DNA of 5,692 bases from NCBI GenBank assembly GCA_027076245.1, contig JALTKC010000209.1, positions 1-5,692 on the forward strand. The letters are read 5' to 3'. Source of the DNA: Gammaproteobacteria bacterium (GTDB taxonomy: Bacteria > Pseudomonadota > Gammaproteobacteria > GRL18). Below are positions 1 through 5,692 of the stretch, one piece after another. Numbering within the stretch: the first letter of the stretch is position 1; each line of letters begins with the position of its first letter. Position numbers and translations under genes: made by a program. The notes beneath the pieces were generated by a model. It worked only from the letters and a program-made list of their open reading frames with translations. It was not told where the DNA came from and searched no databases.

Positions 1-19
1 ATAAACAGCTTAGATAAAC

Positions 20-23
20 GGAG
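20..23 (+). promoter_or_regulatory. Ribosome binding site of nuoH
   Basis: GGAG lies six bases before the TTG at 30-32. It is the main reason to accept a TTG start, because there is no in-frame ATG before the conserved core of the protein. Bases 1-19 probably hold the end of the upstream gene (nuoG by operon order). The three forward frames stop at 2-4, 15-17 and 34-36, so the true end cannot be chosen from this window. Confidence 0.7.
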
Positions 24-29
24 CCGATT

Positions 30-1082
30 TTGTTAGACCTGATTTTATCCATTTATGAAATACCGGTAATCAATATACTGGTCAAGATCATTGCGATCCT
101 GGTACCGTTATTATTGACTGTCGCCTATTTCACCTATGCAGAACGAAAAATCATCGGCTATATGCAGGTGCGTATCGGGCCTAATCGCGTTGGACCGCGC
201 GGCTGGCTGCAGCCTATTGCCGATGCCATGAAGCTGATGTTTAAGGAAATTATTTTTCCTTCCGGCGCCAATAAAGTGCTGTTTACTATTGCGCCAACTC
301 TGGCTATTGCCACCGCACTGGCAGCCTGGGCGGTAGTGCCTTTTGGTTCAGAAATGGTACTGGCAGATATTAATGTGGCTCTGCTTTATATTCTGGCCAT
401 GACCTCTGTCGGGGTGTACGGTATTATTCTGGCCGGCTGGTCTTCAAACTCCAAGTACGCCATTATGAGTACCCTAAGAACAGCGGCGCAGGTGGTATCC
501 TATGAAATTGCCATGGGCTTTGCCCTGGTGGGTGTTGTTATGGCGGCCCGCAGCCTGAATATCGGCGACATTGTAGAAGGGCAGAGCGGCAGCATCTGGG
601 GCTGGTACATGTGGCCTTTACTGCCACTGTTTGTGATCTATTTTATTTCCGGTGTGGCAGAAACCAACCGCGCACCCTTTGATGTGGCCGAAGGGGAATC
701 TGAGATTGTGGCCGGTTTCCATGTGGAATATTCTGGTATCCTGTTTGCTATATTCTTCCTGGCGGAATATGCCAATATGATCCTGATTTCCATTATGGCT
801 GCTCTGATGTTTATGGGCGGCTGGTTATCACCTTTTGAAGGCGTCAGCGCCCTGGGTCTGGGAGACAGCTTTCTGGCCGGTTCCAGTATTATCTGGTTAC
901 TAGCCAAAACCGCAATATTCATGTTCCTGTTCCTGTGGTTCAGGGCCACCTTTCCACGCTATCGTTATGACCAGATCATGCGTCTGGGCTGGAAAGTATT
1001 TATACCCATCACTATTGTCTGGATTTATGTGATTGGTTTAATGTATTACCTGGAATTAGCCCCCTGGTTTATCAAGGGCTAA
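30..1082 (+). CDS. nuoH: NADH-quinone oxidoreductase subunit H (complex I, quinone-site membrane subunit)
   Basis: NuoH (ND1 family) is an integral inner-membrane subunit. It forms the floor and entry of the ubiquinone chamber and links quinone reduction to proton pumping. The 350-residue product is complete and hydrophobic, with about eight or more membrane segments. Family signatures are clear: YAERK at about 36-40, RIGPNRVGPRG at about 48-58, the acidic loop beginning ETNRAPFDVAEGESE at about 211-225 and continuing to the G-F-H-V-E-Y run near 229-234, and FRATFPRYRYDQ at about 304-315. These are the conserved quinone-side loops. The start is TTG, supported by GGAG six bases upstream; the next in-frame ATG is at codon 45, inside the conserved region. 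The length is somewhat above the 325 residues of the E. coli protein. It is followed 49 bp later by nuoI. Function is assigned by family motifs and operon position and is very secure; only the start codon carries slight doubt. Confidence 0.97.
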   Translation: MLDLILSIYEIPVINILVKIIAILVPLLLTVAYFTYAERKIIGYMQVRIGPNRVGPRGWLQPIADAMKLMFKEIIFPSGANKVLFTIAPTLAIATALAAWAVVPFGSEMVLADINVALLYILAMTSVGVYGIILAGWSSNSKYAIMSTLRTAAQVVSYEIAMGFALVGVVMAARSLNIGDIVEGQSGSIWGWYMWPLLPLFVIYFISGVAETNRAPFDVAEGESEIVAGFHVEYSGILFAIFFLAEYANMILISIMAALMFMGGWLSPFEGVSALGLGDSFLAGSSIIWLLAKTAIFMFLFLWFRATFPRYRYDQIMRLGWKVFIPITIVWIYVIGLMYYLELAPWFIKG

Positions 1083-1120
1083 GCGTAAGTTGGTAAATAA
1101 TAAAGTTAGTCAAGGTTTCT

Positions 1121-1124
1121 GGAG
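1121..1124 (+). promoter_or_regulatory. Ribosome binding site of nuoI
   Basis: GGAG lies seven bases upstream of the GTG at 1132-1134 and decides this non-ATG start. It sits in the 49-bp nuoH-nuoI gap (1083-1131), which is AT-rich and shows no terminator-like hairpin. Confidence 0.75.
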
Positions 1125-1131
1125 ATAATTT

Positions 1132-1620
1132 GTGCATCAACTGACCCAATTTTTTAACAGCCTGTTTTTGGCAGAACTCTTTAAGGGGCTGAGTTTGACG
1201 GGTAAATATCTTTTCAAGAAAAAGATCACAGTACAATACCCGGAAGAAAAAACACCGCAGTCTTTTCGTTTCAGGGGTTTGCATGCACAACGCCGTTATC
1301 CCAATGGTGAGGAACGCTGTATAGCCTGTAAATTGTGTGAAGCTATCTGTCCGGCGCTGGCTATTTCCATTGAATCAGAACAGCGGGAAGACGGCACACG
1401 CAGAACCAAAAGCTATGATATTGATTTAACCAAATGTATTTTCTGTGGTTTTTGTGAAGAATCCTGTCCGGTCGATTCCATTGTGGAAACCCGGATCTTT
1501 GAATACCACGGAGAAGAACGGGGTGATTTATTAATGACCAAGGAAAAACTGCTGGCCGTGGGCGATAAATACGAAGCTCAAATCGCCGCTGATCGTGCCA
1601 AGGATGCACCCTACCGTTAA
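1132..1620 (+). CDS. nuoI: NADH-quinone oxidoreductase subunit I (two 4Fe-4S clusters)
   Basis: NuoI (TYKY/Nqo9 family) is a peripheral-arm ferredoxin-like subunit at the membrane interface. It holds clusters N6a and N6b, which pass electrons toward terminal cluster N2 in NuoB. Two CxxCxxCxxxCP motifs are visible: Cys63, 66, 69 and 73 (CIACKLCEAICP) and Cys102, 105, 108 and 112 (CIFCGFCEESCP). All eight ligands are present, so both clusters should assemble. The N-terminal stretch of about 30 residues (LFLAELFKGLSLTGKYLF) is the amphipathic membrane-anchoring part typical of the family. At 162 residues the protein has the short length known from beta- and many gammaproteobacteria, against 180 in E. 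coli. The start is GTG with a good GGAG. Downstream lies an unusually long 181-bp spacer before nuoJ. Confidence 0.97.
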   Translation: MHQLTQFFNSLFLAELFKGLSLTGKYLFKKKITVQYPEEKTPQSFRFRGLHAQRRYPNGEERCIACKLCEAICPALAISIESEQREDGTRRTKSYDIDLTKCIFCGFCEESCPVDSIVETRIFEYHGEERGDLLMTKEKLLAVGDKYEAQIAADRAKDAPYR

Positions 1621-1628
1621 CAATTATT

Positions 1629-1661
1629 CCCTCTCCCTCCGGGAGAGGGTCAGGGTGAGGG
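1629..1661. repeat. REP-like palindromic element (CCCTCTCCC / GGGAGAGGG plus GGGTGAGGG)
   Basis: CCCTCTCCC at 1629-1637 and GGGAGAGGG at 1641-1649 form a perfect 9-bp inverted repeat around a 3-base TCC loop. GGGTGAGGG follows at 1653-1661; it could also pair with the first arm at eight of nine positions. From memory, this arrangement (C-rich/G-rich palindrome followed by a GGGTGAGGG block) resembles a dispersed intergenic repeat family seen in many gammaproteobacterial genomes, of the REP type. It is markedly GC-rich compared with the rest of the spacer, which suggests insertion. No T-run follows, so it is not a canonical intrinsic terminator. Only one copy occurs in this window, so repeat status rests on recognition. 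Confidence 0.7.
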
Positions 1662-1663
1662 AC

Positions 1664-1684
1664 TCTTCTCCCAAAGAGAGAAGA
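1664..1684. repeat. Hairpin: TCTTCTC / GAGAAGA inverted repeat
   Basis: TCTTCTC at 1664-1670 and GAGAAGA at 1678-1684 are perfect 7-bp reverse complements around a 7-base loop. They lie directly after the REP-like block and may belong to the same element. No T-tract follows, so termination is not supported. Confidence 0.5.
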
Positions 1685-1694
1685 AATCAGATAC

Positions 1695-1719
1695 GACTTA
1701 ATCCGAAAATGGATTAGTC
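1695..1719. repeat. Hairpin with one bulged base in the nuoI-nuoJ spacer
   Basis: GACT (1695-1698), a bulged T, then AATCC (1700-1704) pairs with GGATT (1711-1715) and AGTC (1716-1719) around a GAAAAT loop, giving nine pairs. A weaker CTAAA/TTTAG pair (1720-1724 with 1732-1736) follows directly. The function is unknown; this may be structured leader RNA for nuoJ. Confidence 0.45.
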
Positions 1720-1764
1720 CTAAAGTACTAATTTAGTTAATACAAGCGTCAAGATTAACAAAAC

Positions 1765-1786
1765 TGGCCAGACCCAATGTCTGCCA
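1765..1786. repeat. Hairpin just upstream of the nuoJ ribosome binding site
   Basis: TGGC (1765-1768), a bulged C, and AGAC (1770-1773) pair with GTCT (1779-1782) and GCCA (1783-1786) around a CCAAT loop, giving eight pairs. It ends about five bases before the TGGA at 1791-1794 that probably serves as the nuoJ Shine-Dalgarno sequence, so it could affect ribosome access there. Confidence 0.45.
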
Positions 1787-1801
1787 AATGTGGAATAATT
1801 T

Positions 1802-2428
1802 ATGGAAACCTTTGTTTTTTACATTTTTTCGGCTTTTATGGTGCTTTCGGCTTTAATGGTGATCACCGTTAATAACCCGGTTAAAGCCGCCTTTTTTCTG
1901 GTACTGAGTTTCTTTGCTTCAGCCGCTATCTGGTTACTACTGGAAGCCGAATTCCTGGCCATTATTCTGGTTATTGTTTATGTCGGCGCGGTGATGGTGC
2001 TATTCCTGTTTGTGGTGATGATGCTGGACATTAATATGGCTCAGATTAAAAAAGGGTTTGTGAATAATTTACCGCTTGCCGTGGCGGTTGCTATTGCCAT
2101 GTTTGTAACCATTTTCTTTGTAGTTGGCGGCGAATCCTTTAGCGAATCGGTCTTTACCATTCCTGACCGTCATGGTGCCGACTACAGCAATGTCGCTGAA
2201 CTGGGTAAGGTGATATATACCGACTATGTTTATTCCTTTGAAATTGCAGCTGTGATCCTGCTGGTGGGTATTGTTGCCGCCATCAGTCTGACATTAAGAA
2301 GACGGCCTAATACCCGTCATCAGAAAATCGAAGAGCAGGTGGCTGTTAAGAGTAAGAATCGTCTGCAGGTAGTTAAAGTTGATGCTCAGCCCAGAAAATA
2401 CGAGCCTGCAAAAGAGGAGCAAAAATAA
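1802..2428 (+). CDS. nuoJ: NADH-quinone oxidoreductase subunit J
   Basis: NuoJ (ND6 family) is an integral membrane subunit between NuoH and NuoK/NuoA. Its third helix changes shape during turnover and is thought to couple quinone chemistry to the pumps. The 208-residue product has about five membrane segments. The signature VIVYVGAVMVLFLFVVMML at about 58-75 is the conserved third helix with its Tyr-Val-Gly-Ala bend. The last helix follows a conserved block at about 130-160 (VAELGKVIYTDYVYSFE and onward). After the helix ends at RRR (166-168) comes a charged hydrophilic tail to residue 208 with about 13 Lys/Arg and 6 acidic residues, making it longer than the 184-residue E. coli protein. The start is ATG with a modest TGGA 7 bases upstream, preceded by the structured spacer. 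The stop overlaps the nuoK ATG (TAATG), indicating translational coupling. Confidence 0.96.
   Translation: METFVFYIFSAFMVLSALMVITVNNPVKAAFFLVLSFFASAAIWLLLEAEFLAIILVIVYVGAVMVLFLFVVMMLDINMAQIKKGFVNNLPLAVAVAIAMFVTIFFVVGGESFSESVFTIPDRHGADYSNVAELGKVIYTDYVYSFEIAAVILLVGIVAAISLTLRRRPNTRHQKIEEQVAVKSKNRLQVVKVDAQPRKYEPAKEEQK
2413..2419 (+). promoter_or_regulatory. Ribosome binding site of nuoK inside the nuoJ 3' end
   Basis: AGAGGAG lies eight bases before the nuoK ATG at 2428 and is the strongest Shine-Dalgarno sequence in the window. Because it falls within nuoJ and the stop and start overlap by one base, nuoK translation is probably coupled to nuoJ. Confidence 0.75.
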
Positions 2429-2733
2429 TGTTATCACTGACGCACTTTCTGGTTCTTGGTGCCATTATGTTTTCCATTGCCATGGCCGGGATCTTTATCA
2501 ACCGAAAAAATATCCTGATTCTGCTGATGTGTGTCGAACTGATGCTGCTGGCAGTTAATACCAATTTCATCGCTTTCTCTCATTATCTGGGCGACAGTGC
2601 CGGGCAGGTGTTTGTGTTCTTTATTCTTACCGTTGCGGCAGCAGAAGCGGCCATTGGTCTGGCAATATTAGTGGTGCTGTTTAGAAACAAACGCACCATT
2701 AATGTTGAAGAACTTGATTCATTGAAGGGTTAA
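2428..2733 (+). CDS. nuoK: NADH-quinone oxidoreductase subunit K
   Basis: NuoK (ND4L family) is a small three-helix membrane subunit related to MrpC of Na+/H+ antiporters. It forms part of the proton path between the quinone site and the antiporter-like pumps. At 101 residues it is essentially the standard length (about 100). The two conserved membrane glutamates are present at Glu37 (MCVELMLLAVN) and Glu73 (VAAAEAAIGLAI), matching E. coli Glu36 and Glu72, which are important for pumping. Three hydrophobic helices run at about 4-23, 28-51 and 60-85. It overlaps nuoJ by one base and is followed after 4 bp by nuoL, so the three genes form a tight translational block. Confidence 0.97.
   Translation: MLSLTHFLVLGAIMFSIAMAGIFINRKNILILLMCVELMLLAVNTNFIAFSHYLGDSAGQVFVFFILTVAAAEAAIGLAILVVLFRNKRTINVEELDSLKG
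2725..2729 (+). promoter_or_regulatory. Ribosome binding site of nuoL
   Basis: AAGGG inside the last codons of nuoK, eight bases before GTG 2738-2740, supports the GTG start of nuoL. Confidence 0.6.
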
Positions 2734-2737
2734 TCCA

Positions 2738-4705
2738 GTGTTTGAAAATTATAGTGACTCACAAGTTTATCTGGCCATTGTACTGGCTCCGCTGATAGGT
2801 TCCATACTCGCCGGAGTCTTCAATGCTTATATCAGCCGTGCGGTTGCCCATACCGTGACTATTGCCGGCGTGGCCATATCCTTTGTTCTGGCTTTGTTTG
2901 TATTTAAGTATTTTGCCTTTGACGGCGCACCCACCTATAACGAAACCGTGTATACCTGGCTGGTCAGTGACGGCATACGTTTTGAAATCGGCTTTATGGT
3001 GGATAACCTGACGTCTATGATGCTGGTGGTGGTCAGTTTTGTATCCCTGATGGTGCATTTATATACTATCGGTTATATGCACGATGATCCGGGCTATAAA
3101 CGTTTCTTCAGCTATATTTCCCTGTTTACCTTCTCCATGTATATGCTGGTTATGTCTAATAACTTCCTGCAGCTGTTCTTCGGCTGGGAAGCGGTGGGCC
3201 TGGTGTCTTATCTGCTGATTGGTTTTTACTACAAGAAAGAAAGCGCCATTTTTGCCAATCTGAAAGCCTTCCTGGTTAACCGGGTCGGTGATTTCGGTTT
3301 TATTCTGGGTATTGCCGGTATTCTGATGCTGTTTAATACTCTGGATTATGCTGAAGTATTTGCCGCAGCTAACAGCAAGGCAGGAGCGACTATTGAGCTT
3401 ATTCCGGGTACTCAGTGGTCAATGATCACGGTGATCTGTTTATTATTATTTGTCGGTGCTATGGGTAAATCAGCCCAGGTGCCCTTACATGTCTGGCTGC
3501 CCGATTCCATGGAAGGCCCAACGCCTATTTCAGCTCTGATCCACGCAGCTACCATGGTTACCGCCGGTATCTTTATGGTCACCAGAATGTCACCCCTGTT
3601 TGAACTGTCCGAAACGGCTCTGTCCTTTATTCTGGTTATTGGTGCCATTACCGCTTTGTTTATGGGTTTTCTGGGCATTATTCAAAACGATATCAAGCGG
3701 GTGGTGGCCTATTCAACTCTGTCCCAGCTTGGTTATATGACCGTGGCTCTGGGTGCTTCCGCTTATTCTGCGGCTGTATTCCATCTGATGACTCATGCGT
3801 TCTTTAAGGCCTTATTATTCCTGGCCGCCGGTTCGGTTATTATTGGCATGCACCATGTGCAGGATATTCGTAAAATGGGCGGTCTGAAAAAATACATGCC
3901 CATTACCTACTGGACATCATTAATTGGTACGCTGGCCTTAATCGGCTTCCCCGGACTGTCCGGTTTCTTCTCTAAAGACAGCATTATTGAAGCCGTTCAC
4001 CTGTCTCACCTACCCGGTGCGGACTTTGCCTATTATGCGGTTCTGGCCGGTGTGTTTGTTACCGCTCTGTACAGTTTAAGACTGTTCTTTATCGTCTTTC
4101 ATGGTGAAGAACGTATGGATCATCATACCAAAGAACATTTAAAAGAATCCCCCTGGGTGGTTACTGTACCGCTGGTTCTGCTGGCCATACCTTCAGTAAT
4201 TATTGGTGGTCTCACCATTAGCAGTGTTCTGTATGGTGATTATTTTAACGGTGTGGTCTTTGTTGAAGAAGCCCATAATGTACTGGGTCATCTGAAAGAA
4301 GAATTTCATGGACCTATGGCCATGGTACTGCATGGTATTACTGCCGCGCCCTTTATTTTAATGGCTGCTGGTGTAGCCGTGGCCTGGCTGCTGTATATGA
4401 AAAATCCATCAGTCCCAGGCAAGATCAAACAATCTTTCTCACTGCTTTACAATATTATGGATAACAAGTACGGCTTTGATGCATTTAATGAAAAAGTCAT
4501 TGCAGGTGGTACGCGGGGTATCGGTCATTTATTATCCAAAGTGGGTGATCTGCTGATTATTGACGGCATTATCGTTAACGGCTCAGCAAAAACCGTCGCC
4601 TGGGTGTCCGGTATTATCAGACATATGCAGACCGGTTATTTATATCATTATGCATTTGCCATGATTCTGGGATTGATCGCTCTGCTGGTGATTGTGGTCT
4701 ATTAA
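2738..4705 (+). CDS. nuoL: NADH-quinone oxidoreductase subunit L (distal antiporter-like proton pump)
   Basis: NuoL (ND5 family, related to MrpA) is the most distal proton-pumping subunit. It carries a long lateral helix that runs along the membrane arm. The product is complete at 655 residues, longer than the 613 of E. coli. Key residues are visible: Glu151 in FFGWEAVGLVSYLLIGF; Lys244 in GAMGKSAQVPLHVWLPDS; His269 in ALIHAATMV; His349 and His353 in FHLMTHAFFKALLFL; and Lys413-Asp414 in GLSGFFSKDS. Around residues 498-530 there is a hydrophilic insert (LYGDYFNG... to HLKEEFHGP), which helps explain the extra length. The conserved YGFDAFNEKV block at 578-587 leads into the presumed lateral helix (roughly 590-625), followed by a final membrane helix. 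The start is GTG, 4 bp after nuoK, with AAGGG upstream; the second codon onward already matches the family N-terminus. No pump residue I can check is missing. Confidence 0.97.
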   Translation: MFENYSDSQVYLAIVLAPLIGSILAGVFNAYISRAVAHTVTIAGVAISFVLALFVFKYFAFDGAPTYNETVYTWLVSDGIRFEIGFMVDNLTSMMLVVVSFVSLMVHLYTIGYMHDDPGYKRFFSYISLFTFSMYMLVMSNNFLQLFFGWEAVGLVSYLLIGFYYKKESAIFANLKAFLVNRVGDFGFILGIAGILMLFNTLDYAEVFAAANSKAGATIELIPGTQWSMITVICLLLFVGAMGKSAQVPLHVWLPDSMEGPTPISALIHAATMVTAGIFMVTRMSPLFELSETALSFILVIGAITALFMGFLGIIQNDIKRVVAYSTLSQLGYMTVALGASAYSAAVFHLMTHAFFKALLFLAAGSVIIGMHHVQDIRKMGGLKKYMPITYWTSLIGTLALIGFPGLSGFFSKDSIIEAVHLSHLPGADFAYYAVLAGVFVTALYSLRLFFIVFHGEERMDHHTKEHLKESPWVVTVPLVLLAIPSVIIGGLTISSVLYGDYFNGVVFVEEAHNVLGHLKEEFHGPMAMVLHGITAAPFILMAAGVAVAWLLYMKNPSVPGKIKQSFSLLYNIMDNKYGFDAFNEKVIAGGTRGIGHLLSKVGDLLIIDGIIVNGSAKTVAWVSGIIRHMQTGYLYHYAFAMILGLIALLVIVVY

Positions 4706-4714
4706 GATATTTAA

Positions 4715-4749
4715 CTTTGCTCTTATCGAAACGAATTTTGTGAGCAAAG
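4715..4749. repeat. Hairpin in the nuoL-nuoM spacer
   Basis: CTTTGCTC (4715-4722) and GAGCAAAG (4742-4749) are perfect 8-bp reverse complements around a 19-base loop that contains a small TCG/CGA inner pair. The hairpin begins ten bases after the nuoL stop. The sequence after it is A-rich (AATTAAAAG), with no T-run, so it is not a canonical rho-independent terminator for the + strand. It may be an mRNA processing or stability element, or a weak attenuator. The rest of the 79-bp spacer (4706-4784) is AT-rich with no other signal. Confidence 0.55.
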
Positions 4750-4770
4750 CAATTAAAAGTTTAGAAATTA

Positions 4771-4774
4771 AAGG
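4771..4774 (+). promoter_or_regulatory. Ribosome binding site of nuoM
   Basis: AAGG lies ten bases before the ATG at 4785. The spacing is on the long side, but no in-frame alternative start is closer to it, and the ATG fits the family N-terminus. Confidence 0.5.
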
Positions 4775-4784
4775 TAATTAATAC

Positions 4785-5692
4785 ATGTTTTCAGATTTGC
4801 CGTTATTGAGTCTGGTGATTTGGACTCCCATTATTGGTGGGATGCTGGTGCTGGCGACAGGAAGCAAAAACAGCATTGAAGCCAAAGTGCTGTCCCTGCT
4901 GATCTCCCTGGCTACACTGGTGCTGTCCATACCGCTTTATACCCAGTTTGATAACAGTCTGGCCACTATGCAATTTGAAGAACAGATCCCCTGGATCAGT
5001 AGTTTTCATATTAATTATCATATTGGTGTGGATGGTATTTCCATGCCGCTGATTTTACTGACTACTTTTATTACTGTCATTGTGGTTATTGCGGCCTGGA
5101 AAGTCATTACCTATAAAGTCGCCCAGTACCTGGCCGCTTTTTTAATCCTTGAAGGCCTGATGATTGGTACTTTTGCAGCACTGGATGCCATGCTGTTCTA
5201 TGTATTCTGGGAAGCACTGCTGATCCCCATGTTTGTTATTATCGGTATCTGGGGTGGCCCTAACCGGGTTTACGCAACCATTAAATTCTTTCTGTACACC
5301 TTCCTGGGTTCAGTCTTTATGCTGATTTCCCTGCTGTATATGTATATGCATGCCATCGATGTCAATGGTGTGGGTACCTTTAGTATTCTGGAACTGCATA
5401 AACTGCCATTAGGTATGACCGCCCAGATCCTTATCTTTTTATCTTTCCTGCTGGCCTTTGCGGTTAAAGTACCTATGTGGCCGGTGCATACCTGGCTGCC
5501 CGATGCTCACGTTGAAGCGCCCACCGGCGGATCAGTTATTTTGGCGGCGATTATGCTGAAACTGGGTGGCTACGGCTTCCTGCGTTTCAGTCTGCCAATA
5601 ACCCCTGATGCCAGTGCGGCACTGGACTGGCTGGTTATCAGCCTGTCTTTAGTGGCTATTGTTTATATCGGCTTTGTGGCTCTGATACAGGC
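4785..5692 (+). CDS. nuoM: NADH-quinone oxidoreductase subunit M (antiporter-like proton pump), 3'-truncated by the window edge
   Basis: NuoM (ND4 family) is the second antiporter-like pump, sitting between NuoL and NuoN in the membrane arm. Only the first 302 codons are present; the frame is open to the last base and the protein should normally be about 500 residues. I translated it by hand from ATG 4785 (MFSDLPLLSLVIWTPIIGG). Conserved features seen: Glu143 in FYVFWEALLIPMF (counterpart of E. coli Glu144); Lys228 in FAVKVPMWPVHTWLPDAH (counterpart of Lys234); the HVEAPTGGS segment at about 242-250; and Lys259 in IMLKLGGYGFLR (counterpart of Lys265). These are the essential pump residues of this family. 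It is preceded by a 79-bp spacer containing a hairpin, so it is less tightly coupled than nuoJ-K-L but still in the same direction and order. nuoN is expected beyond the window. Confidence 0.95.
   Translation, partial: MFSDLPLLSLVIWTPIIGGMLVLATGSKNSIEAKVLSLLISLATLVLSIPLYTQFDNSLATMQFEEQIPWISSFHINYHIGVDGISMPLILLTTFITVIVVIAAWKVITYKVAQYLAAFLILEGLMIGTFAALDAMLFYVFWEALLIPMFVIIGIWGGPNRVYATIKFFLYTFLGSVFMLISLLYMYMHAIDVNGVGTFSILELHKLPLGMTAQILIFLSFLLAFAVKVPMWPVHTWLPDAHVEAPTGGSVILAAIMLKLGGYGFLRFSLPITPDASAALDWLVISLSLVAIVYIGFVALIQ

Larger units (their letters stand above)
1622..1800. repeat. 9-bp perfect inverted repeat enclosing the nuoI-nuoJ spacer
   Basis: AATTATTCC at 1622-1630 is the exact reverse complement of GGAATAATT at 1792-1800. 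The arms begin one base after the nuoI stop codon and end one base before the nuoJ ATG, so they bracket almost the whole 181-bp spacer. The right arm contains GGAA, the likely nuoJ Shine-Dalgarno sequence. The left arm shares its last two C's with the REP-like hairpin at 1629-1649, so full pairing of both is mutually exclusive; seven A/T pairs could still form. It could be the ends of a small MITE-like element, an mRNA closing stem, or chance in AT-rich sequence. No target-site duplication is evident outside the arms. Confidence 0.5.

Noticed and set aside
1..17. End of nuoG
   Set aside because: Operon order makes it likely, and a frame ending with TAA at 15-17 exists, but all three frames stop within the first 36 bases and too few residues remain to recognise the protein, so it is not called as a feature.
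638..949. Minus-strand open frame opposite nuoH
   Set aside because: It is the antisense shadow of a well-conserved gene, with no recognisable protein features or ribosome binding site. The same applies to the minus-strand frames opposite nuoI (1361-1609), the nuoH-nuoI junction (1072-1290), nuoJ/nuoK (2373-2570), nuoL (2759-3058, 3412-3678) and nuoM (4803-5021).
1629..1690. Rho-independent terminator after nuoI
   Set aside because: The stems are strong, but no T-run follows either on the + strand, and the downstream nuo genes must be transcribed.
1621..1801. Possible internal promoter or small gene in the nuoI-nuoJ spacer
   Set aside because: No convincing -35/-10 pair at 16-18 bp spacing and no open frame of useful length with a ribosome binding site; only repeats and hairpins are supported.
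1..5692. A new biological system hidden in the window
   Set aside because: Every long frame matches a standard complex I subunit with intact key residues. The only unexplained structure is in the spacers, reported as findings.

Overview
This window is an internal slice of a bacterial nuo operon encoding the membrane side of the proton-pumping NADH:quinone oxidoreductase (respiratory complex I). Six genes lie on the + strand in canonical order: nuoH, nuoI, nuoJ, nuoK, nuoL and the first 302 codons of nuoM, which runs off the right edge. All six reading frames are intact and carry the expected family motifs. No gene is unrecognised, and I see no defence, mobile or biosynthetic system.

The gene order and subunit lengths (NuoH 350 aa, a short 162-aa NuoI with two 4Fe-4S motifs, NuoJ 208 aa with a charged tail, NuoL 655 aa) look like the non-enteric gamma-/betaproteobacterial form of the enzyme. 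The moderate to low GC and AT-rich spacers make a gammaproteobacterium the better guess. This is an inference from memory; the genus cannot be told from the sequence alone.

Layout: 1-29 is the leader of nuoH and probably the end of the preceding gene. nuoH (30-1082) is followed by a 49-bp gap and nuoI (1132-1620). Next comes an unusually large 181-bp spacer (1621-1801) full of inverted repeats, including a REP-like palindrome. nuoJ (1802-2428) overlaps nuoK (2428-2733) by one base, and nuoL (2738-4705) follows after 4 bp. A 79-bp spacer with one hairpin (4706-4784) precedes nuoM (4785 to the edge). Three of the six genes start with TTG or GTG.

How the genes work together: NuoI carries clusters N6a and N6b and passes electrons toward the quinone site, whose membrane part is formed by NuoH. 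NuoH, J and K connect that site to the antiporter-like pumps NuoL and NuoM through a chain of charged residues in the membrane. The only part that departs from an ordinary nuo operon is the nuoI-nuoJ spacer. It holds a REP-like element and a series of hairpins, enclosed by a perfect 9-bp inverted repeat whose right arm covers the presumed nuoJ ribosome binding site.
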